From SFWF01 sp045591645 (GTDB lineage: Bacteria > Bacillota > Clostridia > Oscillospirales > Acutalibacteraceae), in NCBI GenBank assembly GCA_045591645.1, contig JAZNTG010000008.1:1-48300 (forward strand): a stretch of DNA of 48,300 bases, written 5' to 3'. Within the stretch, counting starts at the first letter, position 1. Each line of letters begins with the position of its first letter. The translations under genes were made by a program, and so were the position numbers. The notes below the pieces were generated by a model. It worked only from the letters and a program-made list of their open reading frames with translations. It was not told where the DNA came from and ran no database searches. Of the stretch, positions 1-8,150 are shown piece after piece.

Positions 1-1
1 A

Positions 2-334
2 GAGGAAATAGGCAACCCTATCTATCCCCCTGCACAAAGGATATTGAAAGAAAAAGGCGTGCCCTTCGATGATCACAGAGCTCGTCAGATGACCCATGCA
101 GATTATGAAGAATTTGATTATATAATCGTAATGGAAGAATATAATATGCCGAGACTGATGAGAATTATCGGTAGTGATGATGAGCATAAGGTCTCTCGTC
201 TGCTTGATTTTACCGACACACCTGGCGATATAGAGGACCCTTGGTACACAGGCAATTTTGAAAGGGTTTTCGAGCAAATCAAATACGGTTGTGAAGCTTT
301 TCTTACCCATTTAAAGAAAAACGGACAAATATAA
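2..334 (+). CDS. Low-molecular-weight protein-tyrosine phosphatase, C-terminal part (cut by window edge)
   Basis: The reading frame is open from base 2, so the gene begins before the window. About 110 C-terminal residues are visible. They match the second half of low-molecular-weight phosphatases: a stretch reading GNPIYPPAQRILKEKG, then FDDHRARQMT, then an EEFDYIIVMEEYN segment. Near the end comes EDPWYTG, where the Asp of the DPxxxG element is the general acid in this family. The catalytic CX5R P-loop lies outside the window and cannot be checked. A hairpin and a bidirectional terminator follow. A second, complete family member is at 28356-28763. The true substrate (phosphotyrosine or phosphoarginine) cannot be told from sequence. 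Confidence 0.85.
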   Translation, partial: EEIGNPIYPPAQRILKEKGVPFDDHRARQMTHADYEEFDYIIVMEEYNMPRLMRIIGSDDEHKVSRLLDFTDTPGDIEDPWYTGNFERVFEQIKYGCEAFLTHLKKNGQI

Positions 335-335
335 A

Positions 336-358
336 ACGGGCGGATAATATCCGCCCGT
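336..358. repeat. Inverted repeat just after the phosphatase stop
   Basis: A 9-bp perfect stem (336-344 with 350-358) encloses a 5-nt loop. No T-tract follows on the plus strand, so it is not a full intrinsic terminator on its own. It may protect the 3' end or help the terminator at 385-410. Confidence 0.5.
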
Positions 359-384
359 ACTGATCACTAACCACTGATCACTAA
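359..384. repeat. Two direct copies of ACTGATCACTAA
   Basis: The 12-base string ACTGATCACTAA occurs at 359-370 and again at 373-384, between the two hairpins that separate the convergent genes. No role is evident; it could be a small slippage duplication. Confidence 0.6.
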
Positions 385-413
385 AAACACCGCTCGTATG
401 AGCGGTGTTTTTT
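385..413. terminator. Bidirectional intrinsic terminator
   Basis: The stem is 387-395 with 400-408 (9 bp, GC-rich), extended by A-T pairs. A-runs on the left and T-runs on the right give a U-tract in both directions. It sits between the plus-strand phosphatase and the minus-strand kdgK, so it can end both transcripts. Confidence 0.85.
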
Positions 414-414
414 A

Positions 415-1437
415 TTATCTCTGTACTCTGCCTGAGCCGTCGCCCTTAGCGAGCTTTTCAACCTCGGATACAGATACGCGGTTGAAGTCACCCTCTACAG
501 AGTGCTTGAGAGCCGAAGCCGCAACTGCGAACTCAACAGCCTCCTGAGTGGACTTTCCATTCAGAAGAGCGTAGATAAGTCCGCCACCAAAGGAGTCGCC
601 GCCGCCAACACGGTCAACAATGTGGAGGTGATACTCCTTAGAGAAGCAGTAATCAGTTCCGTCATAAAGCATAGCTGCCCAATCGTTATCACTTGCAGAA
701 ATAGAAGTACGCAGTGTGATAGCAACCTTTTCAAAGCCGAACTTGTCAGCAAGCTGCTTTGCAACCGACTTGTAGCCGTCCTTATTGAGCTTACCGCCGT
801 AGATGTCGGTATTCTCAGCCTCAATGCCGAATACGTCCTTTGCGTCCTCTTCATTAGAAATGCAAACGTCAACATACTGACAAAGCTCGGTCATAGCAGC
901 TCTTGCCTGATCGCGGGTCCAGAGCTTTCCTCTGTAGTTAAGGTCGCAAGAAATCTTAACACCCTTTGCCTTAGCTGCCTTACAAGCCTGTTTGCAGATC
1001 TCAACAAGGTTCTCGCCTAAAGCGGGAGTGATACCTGTAAAATGGAACCAGTCAGCGCCCTCGAAGATAGCGTCCCAATCAAAATCAGCAGGATCAGCCA
1101 TCTGAATAGCAGAATAAGCGCGGTCGTAGATACATACAGAGCCTCTTTGAGAAGCACCCTTTTCAAGATAGTAGATACCTACTCTGTCGCCGCCGCGAAC
1201 GATGTCCTTGGTGTCAACGCCGAAAGCGCGAAGAGAGTCAACAGCAGCCTGACCGATAGCGTGCTTTGGAAGCTTTGTTACAAAGGAAGCCTCCATACCG
1301 TAGTTGGCAAGAGAAACTGCAACGTTTGCCTCGCCGCCGCCGAAGGTAGCCTGCATCTGATCGTTCTGGAAGAAACGATAGTATCCGTTGGGAGCAAGTC
1401 TCAACATAATTTCACCGAAAGTTACTATTTTACCCAT
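415..1437 (-). CDS. kdgK: 2-dehydro-3-deoxygluconate (KDG) kinase, PfkB family
   Basis: 340 aa. It phosphorylates KDG to KDPG with ATP in the cytoplasm, the last step encoded in this glucuronate operon. The ribokinase/PfkB fold is seen from the N-terminal VTFGEIMLRL, the glycine-rich substrate region FGGGEANVA (about residues 32-40), and the C-terminal DRVGGGDSF (275-283). In that last motif the second Asp (281) is the expected catalytic base and the glycines form the anion hole. The more usual form is DTVGAGD; the GGGD variant is common in KdgK-like members. It is the last gene of the operon, 32 nt after the SDR gene. PfkB members overlap in specificity, so the KDG assignment rests partly on the neighbouring uxuA and SDR genes. 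Confidence 0.88.
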   Translation of the reverse strand: MGKIVTFGEIMLRLAPNGYYRFFQNDQMQATFGGGEANVAVSLANYGMEASFVTKLPKHAIGQAAVDSLRAFGVDTKDIVRGGDRVGIYYLEKGASQRGSVCIYDRAYSAIQMADPADFDWDAIFEGADWFHFTGITPALGENLVEICKQACKAAKAKGVKISCDLNYRGKLWTRDQARAAMTELCQYVDVCISNEEDAKDVFGIEAENTDIYGGKLNKDGYKSVAKQLADKFGFEKVAITLRTSISASDNDWAAMLYDGTDYCFSKEYHLHIVDRVGGGDSFGGGLIYALLNGKSTQEAVEFAVAASALKHSVEGDFNRVSVSEVEKLAKGDGSGRVQR

Positions 1438-1469
1438 ATTATTATCCCCTTTTGGAATTATTTTTTTAA

Positions 1470-2321
1470 TTATACACCCGAATAAGCGGAAAATCCACCG
1501 TCAATTGGTAGAACTACGCCCGTAATAAAGCTCGCGGCTTGGTTATTTAGCAAGAAAAGCAGTCCTCCGTCAAGCTCATCACTCTCGCCAAAGCGTCCCA
1601 TAGGAGTTGCGGCGAGGATCTTTCCTGTTCTCGCAGTAGGTGTGCCGTCAGGGTTAAAGAGAAGTGCGGCATTCTGCTTTGTTGAGAAGAATCCAGGGGC
1701 TATAGCATTAACACGGATGCCGACCTTGGAGAAGTGAACTGCAAGCCACTGTGTAAAATTGGAGATAGCCGCCTTTGCGCCCGAATATGCGGGAATCTTT
1801 GTCAGCGGTGTGAAAGCGTTCATACTGCTGATATTGATAATATTGCAACCCTCTCTTCCAACCATCTGAGCGGTGAAAGCCTGGGTGGGAATAAGAGTTC
1901 CAAGGAAGTTAAGATTAAATACAAAGGAAACTCCGTCAGCATCAAGATCAAAGAAGGATTTTGTGTCGGCGTCGATATCGCCAAGCTCAAAATATTCCTT
2001 ATCGGTAGTAGCTCTCGGATTGTTTCCACCTGCGCCGTTTATAAGGATATCACAGGGGCCAAGATCCGCCATAACCTTATCTGCAACCTCTTTACAAATA
2101 GTCTTGTCGAGGACATTGCACTTGTAAGCTTTTGCCTGACCGCCCTCTTCTCTTATCTCAGCGGCAATAGTCTCTGCAGCCGTGTCGTTGAGGTCTAAAA
2201 GCGCAACCGAGGCTCCTGCACGGGCAAGGGTTTTTGCGAAGGCTCCACAGAGCACTCCGCCTGCACCCGTAACAACGGCGACCTTACCGGTAAGATCGGT
2301 GTTTATTACATTCTTATTCAT
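1470..2321 (-). CDS. uxuB: SDR-family D-mannonate oxidoreductase (fructuronate reductase)
   Basis: 283 aa, short-chain dehydrogenase fold. It shows the cofactor motif TGAGGVLCG (residues 18-26), NGAG (95-98) and the catalytic YSGAK (Tyr179, Lys183). Firmicutes often use this SDR type instead of the long-chain UxuB of E. coli to reduce fructuronate to mannonate. The placement directly after uxuA supports that role. I chose ATG 2321: it overlaps the uxuA stop as TAATG, and a GGAGGA lies 10 nt upstream. An in-frame ATG at 2339 overlaps that ribosome binding site and is unlikely. Substrate is inferred from context; a gluconate-type SDR is the main alternative. Confidence 0.8.
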   Translation of the reverse strand: MNKNVINTDLTGKVAVVTGAGGVLCGAFAKTLARAGASVALLDLNDTAAETIAAEIREEGGQAKAYKCNVLDKTICKEVADKVMADLGPCDILINGAGGNNPRATTDKEYFELGDIDADTKSFFDLDADGVSFVFNLNFLGTLIPTQAFTAQMVGREGCNIINISSMNAFTPLTKIPAYSGAKAAISNFTQWLAVHFSKVGIRVNAIAPGFFSTKQNAALLFNPDGTPTARTGKILAATPMGRFGESDELDGGLLFLLNNQAASFITGVVLPIDGGFSAYSGV

Positions 2322-3388
2322 TATACCTTTTTCCTCCATAATGCGTTGTTAGACTTCTCACAAGCCTCAAAAAGACCGTTTAAATAGGTCGCTCCAAGCG
2401 CTCTGTCATAAAGTCCGTAACCGGGTTTACCCGTCTCGCCCCAGATCATTCTTCCGTGGTCGGGACGGACATAGCCATCAAAGCCTGTCTCAACAAGAGC
2501 CTTGGTTATCTCATACATATCAAGGCTTCCGCAGTCGGAGAGGTGTCCCTGCTCCTCAAAACTTCCGTCCTCGAGTACGAGCACCTGACGCATATGCATA
2601 AATGCTATTCTATCCATAGCGCTGTATTTGCGCACCATTTTTACCATATCGTTGGTCTTAGCGCAACCAAGCGAGCCTGTGCAAAGGCAAAGCGAGTTTG
2701 CAGGGCTATCTACTATAGCGAGCATTCTGTCAAGGTTCTCTTCATTTGTGATGATTCTGGGAATTCCGAAGATAGGATACGGCGGGTCATCGGGATGAAT
2801 AGCCATTCTAACGCCGCATTCATCTGCTACGGGGATGACCTTTTTGAGGAACTTCTCAAGATTTTTCCAAAGTCCCTCTTCACCGAGCTCACCGTAAGCG
2901 GTGATAAGCTCTCTTACTTCATCCTGAGTATATGAAGAATCCCAACCGGGAAGGTGGATATCATCCCTCAGCGGATCAAGTCCCTTCATCTGCTCCCAAT
3001 ACATAACAAGGCTTGTGGAGCCGTCGGGAGCGGTTTTGTCAAGCTGTGTACGGGTCCAGTCGAAGACCGGCATAAAGTTGTAGGTCACACATTTGACACC
3101 GTATTTCGCGCAGCGGCGGATATTCTCGCAATAAACCTCAAGATACTCATCGACTCGGCCTCTGCCGAGCTTGATGTCCTCATGAACGGGGATAGACTCG
3201 ACAACATCAAAAAGCATACCGTTCGCCTCGACCTCAGCCTTCATTTTCTGAAGACTCTCTTCAGGCCAAACCTCGCCCGGAGCAACGTCGTATACGGCGC
3301 TGACTATAGAGCGCATATTAGGTATCTGACGAATATACTGAAGCGGGATCGGATCGGTCCCGCCATACCAGCGAAATGACATTTTCAT
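2321..3388 (-). CDS. uxuA: D-mannonate dehydratase
   Basis: 355 aa, the normal length for the family. It removes water from D-mannonate to give KDG. The TIM-barrel metal ligands expected for UxuA are visible: His198 in AIHPDDPP, Cys236 in CLCTGSLG, His265 in FMHMR and Asp310 in RPDHGR. The start ATG 3388 has GAGGAG nine bases upstream. It follows the GH2 gene by 15 nt and overlaps the SDR gene by one base, so the three are surely one transcript. This is the most secure anchor for calling the operon a uronate catabolic operon. Confidence 0.95.
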   Translation of the reverse strand: MKMSFRWYGGTDPIPLQYIRQIPNMRSIVSAVYDVAPGEVWPEESLQKMKAEVEANGMLFDVVESIPVHEDIKLGRGRVDEYLEVYCENIRRCAKYGVKCVTYNFMPVFDWTRTQLDKTAPDGSTSLVMYWEQMKGLDPLRDDIHLPGWDSSYTQDEVRELITAYGELGEEGLWKNLEKFLKKVIPVADECGVRMAIHPDDPPYPIFGIPRIITNEENLDRMLAIVDSPANSLCLCTGSLGCAKTNDMVKMVRKYSAMDRIAFMHMRQVLVLEDGSFEEQGHLSDCGSLDMYEITKALVETGFDGYVRPDHGRMIWGETGKPGYGLYDRALGATYLNGLFEACEKSNNALWRKKV

Positions 3389-3403
3389 AAATCTTATCTC
3401 CTC

Positions 3404-5659
3404 TTATTTGTTGGGCTTCTTTATCTTATTGAGCTTAGCATTGATGTCGAGCAGTTCTTCAGCTGTAAAGGTAATATTCATCATACCAAGCATATTGGCA
3501 AGACGAAGCACTGTAAATCCGCCCATCATCTGCATCATGCCGTCATTCATCTTAAAGCCCATGGCCTCAGGGTTGCCGTCCTTATCCTTCTTCATGCTCT
3601 TCATCATCTTTGCGGCAAGCTCCATAAATATTAGCTTTCCGCGAACGGTTGCCATAATGTCGCTCAGCTTATCGTTGATTGAGAGATATCCCTCAGGCAT
3701 TGTTACATCAAACCAGTTGAGGATAGCGCCCTGCTCCTTAAGTCTGTAATCATCGTTGAACTCGTCGACCTTATTGATAACGCTGCAGTCCTTACAGTCG
3801 CCAGCAACGGCTACAAGCTCGGTTATGCCGACGTTCGGAACTTCAAAATAGAAGAAATGATCTGCGGCGGTCTTCTTGCCGAGCGACTTTCCGTTTGCAA
3901 AGAGCTCAACCTCAGGAAGATTTGAATAAACGGTAACCTTGGTGACATCCTCAACGCGGTCGATATATCTCTTGGAGCAGAGGTGTACAAACGGCTCATC
4001 AGATAACCACGCTTTATAAGCGTAAAAGGAGTCCTTCTTATACTTACGGTCAAAGGTAACAAGTCCCTTATGGTTCTGACCGTTCTCGCCGCCCTCAGCG
4101 CGAGCATCTGCGCCGAAGTCAAACATATTCCATACGTGGGTCGCCCAGATGTACGGACGGGTAAAGAGCTGTTTAATAAGCTCCTCGTGATAATAAGACT
4201 GATATTCCTCGGTGTAGTCGCCCTGTACAGGGTCAGAGGTGTGCCAGTTAAGAGCCTCACAGCCGTATTCGCTGACACCGATGGGGGTGTTCGGATACTT
4301 CTTGTGGAAGTTATCAAACCACGGACCATTCATAGAGGTATCTCCGCCGTACCAACCGAAATAGTGGTTGTAGGAAACTACGTCGGGGATGTGGACATAT
4401 TCCTCATCAATGCCGCACATAGAAACGCAAGCAATGGTAGTAAGTCTGGTCTTGTCCATTTCGTGAACAAGGTCGTTAAGCACGCGATGATTGTCGATAA
4501 GATCGGGGTCAGCAGCGCCGCCGATAGTGATTTCATTGGAAAGTCCCCAGACGACGATGCTCGGATGATTGTAGTTCTGAGTGATAAGCTCCTTCATCTG
4601 AGAAATGGTATTCTCTCTGCCGTTTGGCATATGATTGGAGATGTAGGGTATCTCAGCCCAGAGAATAAGTCCCTTCTCGTCGCAGAGGTCATAGAAATAC
4701 TGCGCATGCTGATAGTGAGCAAGGCGAATGGTGGTAGCACCGACCTCCATAATAAGGTCGATATCCTCCTCGTGATGTTCGGGCAGCAGCGCGTTACCAA
4801 TTCCCCATCTGTCCTGATGGCGGGATACGCCGCGAAGAGGATATTCCTTGCCATTCAGAATAAATCCGCGCTCAGGATCTATCTCAAAGGTGCGGCATCC
4901 AAAGCGTGTCTTTATGCAGTCAAGCTCTTTGCCGTCCTCTGTCAGTTTTGCAACAGCAGTGTAAAGATACGGATCGGGTCTGCCGTTCCAGAGATGAACG
5001 TTTTTAATATCAAGTGTCGCTTTAGTATCATCAGAAACTGCTGACGCGACAGCGTTGCCCTCGGCATCAAGGATAGATATCTCGACCTTCTGACCGAGCT
5101 GTCCGTTTGTAACAAAAGTTTTAACCGTCACTGCGGCATCATCGCCCTTGATCTCAGGTGTTACCATAATTCCCTGACCGCCAAAGTAGTCAAGATCAAA
5201 GTGAGAATCCTCTACAGCGATAAGGTTAACATTTCTGTAAAGACCACCATAGAAGGTGAAGTCTGCAGTCTGGGGATAAACGCGGTCATTTGCCGAGTTG
5301 TCAACAGCGACAACGATAAGGTTATCAAAATCAAGCGCGTCGGTGATGTTTACTCTAAAGGTCGAGTATCCGCCGTCGTGATGAGCAAGCTTCTTACCGT
5401 TTACATAAACATCGGCAGAAGAATTTGCGCCCTCGAATTCAAGATAATACTGTGCAGCCTCGGGAATATCACTTTTAACAAGTTTCTTCGCGTAAAGGCA
5501 GGTGCCTCTGTAATAATCGTTTTCGCCGTCCTGACCGTCTATAGCGTTCCAGGAATGGGGAAGGTTGACAAAAATCCAATTTTCGGGCATCTTTTCAGGA
5601 ATTTGTACCGTTTCCTTTGAAAACGCCCACTTAGCATTCAGACTGAGATTTTTTCTCAT
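3404..5659 (-). CDS. uidA: Glycoside hydrolase family 2, probable beta-glucuronidase
   Basis: 751 aa. The N-terminal jelly-roll (about 1-170), immunoglobulin-like domain and TIM barrel of GH2 are all recognisable. The acid/base is Glu376 in GLSNEITIGG and the nucleophile is Glu464 in GVSEYGCE. An Asn-His-Lys (529-531) sits where beta-glucuronidases carry the Asn-x-Lys that reads the substrate carboxylate. This and the uronate genes downstream favour glucuronidase; a beta-galactosidase of the same clade remains possible. An extra C-terminal helical, Met-rich region (about 640-751) lies beyond the GH2 core. No signal peptide is seen, so it acts in the cytoplasm. ATG 5659 has AGGAGG just upstream; the longer open frame to 5749 runs through the promoter and is not coding. 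Confidence 0.85.
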   Translation of the reverse strand: MRKNLSLNAKWAFSKETVQIPEKMPENWIFVNLPHSWNAIDGQDGENDYYRGTCLYAKKLVKSDIPEAAQYYLEFEGANSSADVYVNGKKLAHHDGGYSTFRVNITDALDFDNLIVVAVDNSANDRVYPQTADFTFYGGLYRNVNLIAVEDSHFDLDYFGGQGIMVTPEIKGDDAAVTVKTFVTNGQLGQKVEISILDAEGNAVASAVSDDTKATLDIKNVHLWNGRPDPYLYTAVAKLTEDGKELDCIKTRFGCRTFEIDPERGFILNGKEYPLRGVSRHQDRWGIGNALLPEHHEEDIDLIMEVGATTIRLAHYQHAQYFYDLCDEKGLILWAEIPYISNHMPNGRENTISQMKELITQNYNHPSIVVWGLSNEITIGGAADPDLIDNHRVLNDLVHEMDKTRLTTIACVSMCGIDEEYVHIPDVVSYNHYFGWYGGDTSMNGPWFDNFHKKYPNTPIGVSEYGCEALNWHTSDPVQGDYTEEYQSYYHEELIKQLFTRPYIWATHVWNMFDFGADARAEGGENGQNHKGLVTFDRKYKKDSFYAYKAWLSDEPFVHLCSKRYIDRVEDVTKVTVYSNLPEVELFANGKSLGKKTAADHFFYFEVPNVGITELVAVAGDCKDCSVINKVDEFNDDYRLKEQGAILNWFDVTMPEGYLSINDKLSDIMATVRGKLIFMELAAKMMKSMKKDKDGNPEAMGFKMNDGMMQMMGGFTVLRLANMLGMMNITFTAEELLDINAKLNKIKKPNK

Positions 5660-5720
5660 TTTTGTTCCTCCTAAATATATTGAAATAAGTACCAAATCAA
5701 TCACATAAGTTATCAGAATA

Positions 5721-5749
5721 ATTATATAACATGCTGCTCTGCCAGTCAA
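5721..5749 (-). promoter_or_regulatory. Sigma-A promoter of the glucuronide operon
   Basis: On the minus strand the -35 is TTGACT (5744-5749), the spacer is 17 bp and the -10 is TATAAT (5721-5726). It predicts a leader of about 55 nt before the GH2 start at 5659. Confidence 0.85.
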
Positions 5750-5795
5750 TATATTTACTAAAAAATTTTTATGAAATAAATGTTAATTTGTGCAA

Positions 5796-5829
5796 TATGT
5801 TGTCGATATTTGATAATATATGCAACATA
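5796..5829. promoter_or_regulatory. Possible operator: TATGTTG/CAACATA inverted repeat
   Basis: TATGTTG (5796-5802) and CAACATA (5823-5829) form a perfect inverted repeat with a 20-bp spacer. Each arm is preceded by, or part of, a TGCAAyAT string. It lies about 47 bp upstream of the -35 box of the glucuronide operon. It could bind an activator or a looping repressor; the regulator is not in the window. Confidence 0.3.
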
Positions 5830-5831
5830 GT

Positions 5832-5872
5832 AAAACGCCGATGCATAAAACTATTTTATGCATCGGCGTTTT
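5832..5872. terminator. Long-stem terminator, bidirectional
   Basis: A 19-bp perfect stem (5832-5850 with 5854-5872) has a 3-nt loop. It contains AAAA and TTTT at both ends. It ends right at the stop codon of the LtaS-like gene (minus strand) and separates it from the glucuronide operon promoter. Confidence 0.9.
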
Positions 5873-7870
5873 TTATTTATCGAATACGTAACCGTAATAA
5901 TCTGTTTCAAGCATTCGTGCAGATATCTGGAATTTGTTACTTACTATACTCTTATATCCGCTCACATACTTATCTTCTTCGTCTTCGCTCTCGAATGCTT
6001 CGGCGCCGTCAAAAAGGGTAAATTCCTTAGTGTCCGCACTGTACATACCGCGCTCGGTTATAAAAGAACGGTCGGAGAATATTACAAGCTGATTCGCAGT
6101 AGAGAGTATATCGCTTCCCATAAGAAGTCTTGAGTCATACTCAAAACCGAAAAGGTTCAAGATAGTAGGCAGAATATCGACAGAATAACAATACTTATCA
6201 ATAGTCGGTGCATCCTTTGTACCCTGACAGTAAAGTATAAAGTTACTCTCATAAAGCTCGAAGGTCGTATCTACATCGTGACCGAGCAGCTCGCGCCAGG
6301 CAGCATACTTATCGGCACCTTCCTTTTCAAGACCATAGGGATAATGGTCGGGAGTTATCGCAATGACCGTCTTATCTGCAATTCCCGCTTCATTAAGCTT
6401 TTTCAGTAACTCTTCCATAGCCTTATCAAGTTCGATATTGCAGGCAAAATATGCTTTGAGATTATCAGAACAGTCAAGATCCTTGACGGCGTCCCAATTC
6501 TTATAAGCCATCATATTGCCGACCTTGGTATAGTTAAGGTGTCCGCTGACAGTCATATAATAAGCATGGAACTGCTCACCCGAGGAGATATAATCGTCAA
6601 TAGACGCGTTTATCATCTCAAGGTCAGACTGGGGCCACTGCTTTTTTATTCCCTCAAGTCCGTTACCTACCGCCTTATAGGTGTAGCCCATATTGGGGTG
6701 AGAAATATCTCTGCTGTAATAGTCGTAGGTGTTGTTATGATAAGCCCAAGTGTTTTTGACGCCGATGCTTTGAAACATATTTCCAAGGCAAAAGGGCATA
6801 TAGTTATTGCCCGAGCGATAAAAGCTCCAGACACCCGATTTCGGGATAAGCCCCGTACAGTGGGTATACTCTCCATCCGAGGTTGAAACGCCCCAGATAG
6901 GCGTATAGAAATTAGTAAACTTAAAGCCCTCCTGACTCATCTTATAAAGAGTCGGAGTAAGCACAGGGTCGACCGCGTAGGGCGAGAAGCCCTCAGCAGT
7001 GATGGTTATAAGGTTATACCCCTCATACATACCCGTATATTTATTTTTATTTGTTGGGGTCTTTTCGGCAAAATAAGAATTAAGGGTCTGCAAAGTTTTG
7101 TCTTTTTCGTTTTCGTTCAGTGCCGCAAAGTCGATATCCATAACATTGGGAGATGTATCTATCGTCTCGTCCTTAGGAGATGTAGGCTCATTCTCCTCGG
7201 GCACATACTCGTCTTCGATCTGAAGCTTCTGCTCTACTCCAAACAAATTATATTTAATATCAAGTGCTTCGGTATAAATAAGACCAAACTCCTTAACCGA
7301 GAGATTCGGATCAAAGGAGCCTGACTGAACGATAGCCAGCGAGGGGATAGCTGAAATAATAAGCGGAACTGCTATACATATGATAACAGCAGTCGCAGCC
7401 AGCACCGCACAAAAGGCATAGTTCTGACCTGCAAACGCGATATGTTTTTTAAATACAAAGAAAAGCACGATCGGAACAGCAAGTAATAATATAGCAGGGA
7501 TGCCCGTAACGAGTGCCGACAAAGTATTTTCAAGTATACCGTCCTCTAGTATTTGTGTAGCACCGCCGTTGAAGAAGGAAAATATTATCATATACTTTCC
7601 GAAAAAGCCGTGGTATACCGCCTGAACGGCACAGATAAGAAAAGTTATGCTCATCGAAACTGCCGCGCTTACAAAGCCTGTTTTTTTACCGAATATTCTG
7701 CCGAGCGCCGCCACAACAAGAGTGGGAACGGTGGCAAATACGCACATAAACAAAAGTCCCCAACCAAAAAAGGGTCGGCAGGTAAATATTCGGACCACCA
7801 GCTCCATATATATGATAGCCAAAAAGTTATAAAGATTTCCGTTAATTTTGAAATTCTTTGCGTGCTTCAT
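5873..7870 (-). CDS. LtaS-like membrane sulfatase-fold phosphoglycerol transferase
   Basis: 665 aa. About five N-terminal membrane helices (roughly residues 13-170) are followed by a linker and an extracellular alkaline-phosphatase-superfamily domain from about 280. The visible catalytic and metal residues are Glu293 in TITAEGF, Thr330 in VSTSDGEY (the expected phosphoglycerol-accepting Thr), His444 in VSGHL, and Asp508-His509 in TPDHYPY. Lipoteichoic acid synthase polymerises glycerol phosphate from phosphatidylglycerol. Clostridia often carry several paralogs, some of unknown substrate, so I do not give the symbol ltaS. It has its own promoter and a strong terminator, so it is monocistronic. 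The ribosome binding site before ATG 7870 is weak (GGTGAT). Confidence 0.85.
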   Translation of the reverse strand: MKHAKNFKINGNLYNFLAIIYMELVVRIFTCRPFFGWGLLFMCVFATVPTLVVAALGRIFGKKTGFVSAAVSMSITFLICAVQAVYHGFFGKYMIIFSFFNGGATQILEDGILENTLSALVTGIPAILLLAVPIVLFFVFKKHIAFAGQNYAFCAVLAATAVIICIAVPLIISAIPSLAIVQSGSFDPNLSVKEFGLIYTEALDIKYNLFGVEQKLQIEDEYVPEENEPTSPKDETIDTSPNVMDIDFAALNENEKDKTLQTLNSYFAEKTPTNKNKYTGMYEGYNLITITAEGFSPYAVDPVLTPTLYKMSQEGFKFTNFYTPIWGVSTSDGEYTHCTGLIPKSGVWSFYRSGNNYMPFCLGNMFQSIGVKNTWAYHNNTYDYYSRDISHPNMGYTYKAVGNGLEGIKKQWPQSDLEMINASIDDYISSGEQFHAYYMTVSGHLNYTKVGNMMAYKNWDAVKDLDCSDNLKAYFACNIELDKAMEELLKKLNEAGIADKTVIAITPDHYPYGLEKEGADKYAAWRELLGHDVDTTFELYESNFILYCQGTKDAPTIDKYCYSVDILPTILNLFGFEYDSRLLMGSDILSTANQLVIFSDRSFITERGMYSADTKEFTLFDGAEAFESEDEEDKYVSGYKSIVSNKFQISARMLETDYYGYVFDK

Positions 7871-7888
7871 AATTCATCACCAAGGTAA

Positions 7889-7917
7889 ATTATATTATAT
7901 ACGGCAAGCAAAGTCAA
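7889..7917 (-). promoter_or_regulatory. Sigma-A promoter of the LtaS-like gene
   Basis: The minus strand shows TTGACT (7912-7917), 17 bp, TATAAT (7889-7894). A second overlapping TATAAT at 7894-7899 has a 12-bp spacing and is less likely used. The leader is very short, about 10-13 nt to ATG 7870. Confidence 0.8.
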
Positions 7918-7929
7918 TCTATCGAATTG

Positions 7930-8148
7930 TTACGATTTTTTAATCTTTAGCTCTATTTCAAAATCAAGTATTCTCAGGCCTTCCTCGCCGAAATACACTG
8001 CAGGTCTTTCGTCTTTAAAGGATATCCGCCTTATTGCTTCCCAGCTTTTACATATTCCTAAAAATACCGCCGTGATACAAAAAAGCACCACCGCGGTCAT
8101 TATTGCAGATCTCAAAAACGTCCTAACAGCTTTATTATTCCTTTTCAT
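7930..8148 (-). CDS. Small membrane protein in the gpr-spoIIP operon, function unknown
   Basis: 72 aa, not recognised. It has a basic N-terminus (MKRNNKAVRTFLRS), one membrane helix at about residues 14-34, then a soluble tail of about 38 residues rich in charged residues. The start is 2 nt after the spoIIP stop, with GGGG as the ribosome binding site, so it is translated with spoIIP. The predicted topology (short cytoplasmic N-terminus, outside or intermembrane C-terminus) would suit a partner of SpoIIP at the engulfing membrane, but that is inference from position only. No terminator is seen after it. Confidence 0.65.
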   Translation of the reverse strand: MKRNNKAVRTFLRSAIMTAVVLFCITAVFLGICKSWEAIRRISFKDERPAVYFGEEGLRILDFEIELKIKKS

Positions 8149-8150
8149 AT

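Noticed and set aside
4070..5044. Long plus-strand open frame (324 codons) antisense to the GH2 gene
   Set aside because: It has no ribosome binding site, no recognisable domain, and lies wholly opposite a gene with clear catalytic motifs. It is a codon-bias shadow.
5660..5749. N-terminal extension of the GH2 gene with a hydrophobic stretch, which could look like a signal peptide
   Set aside because: The extension covers the -10 and -35 boxes, and a strong AGGAGG lies directly before the internal ATG at 5659. The enzyme core starts normally there.
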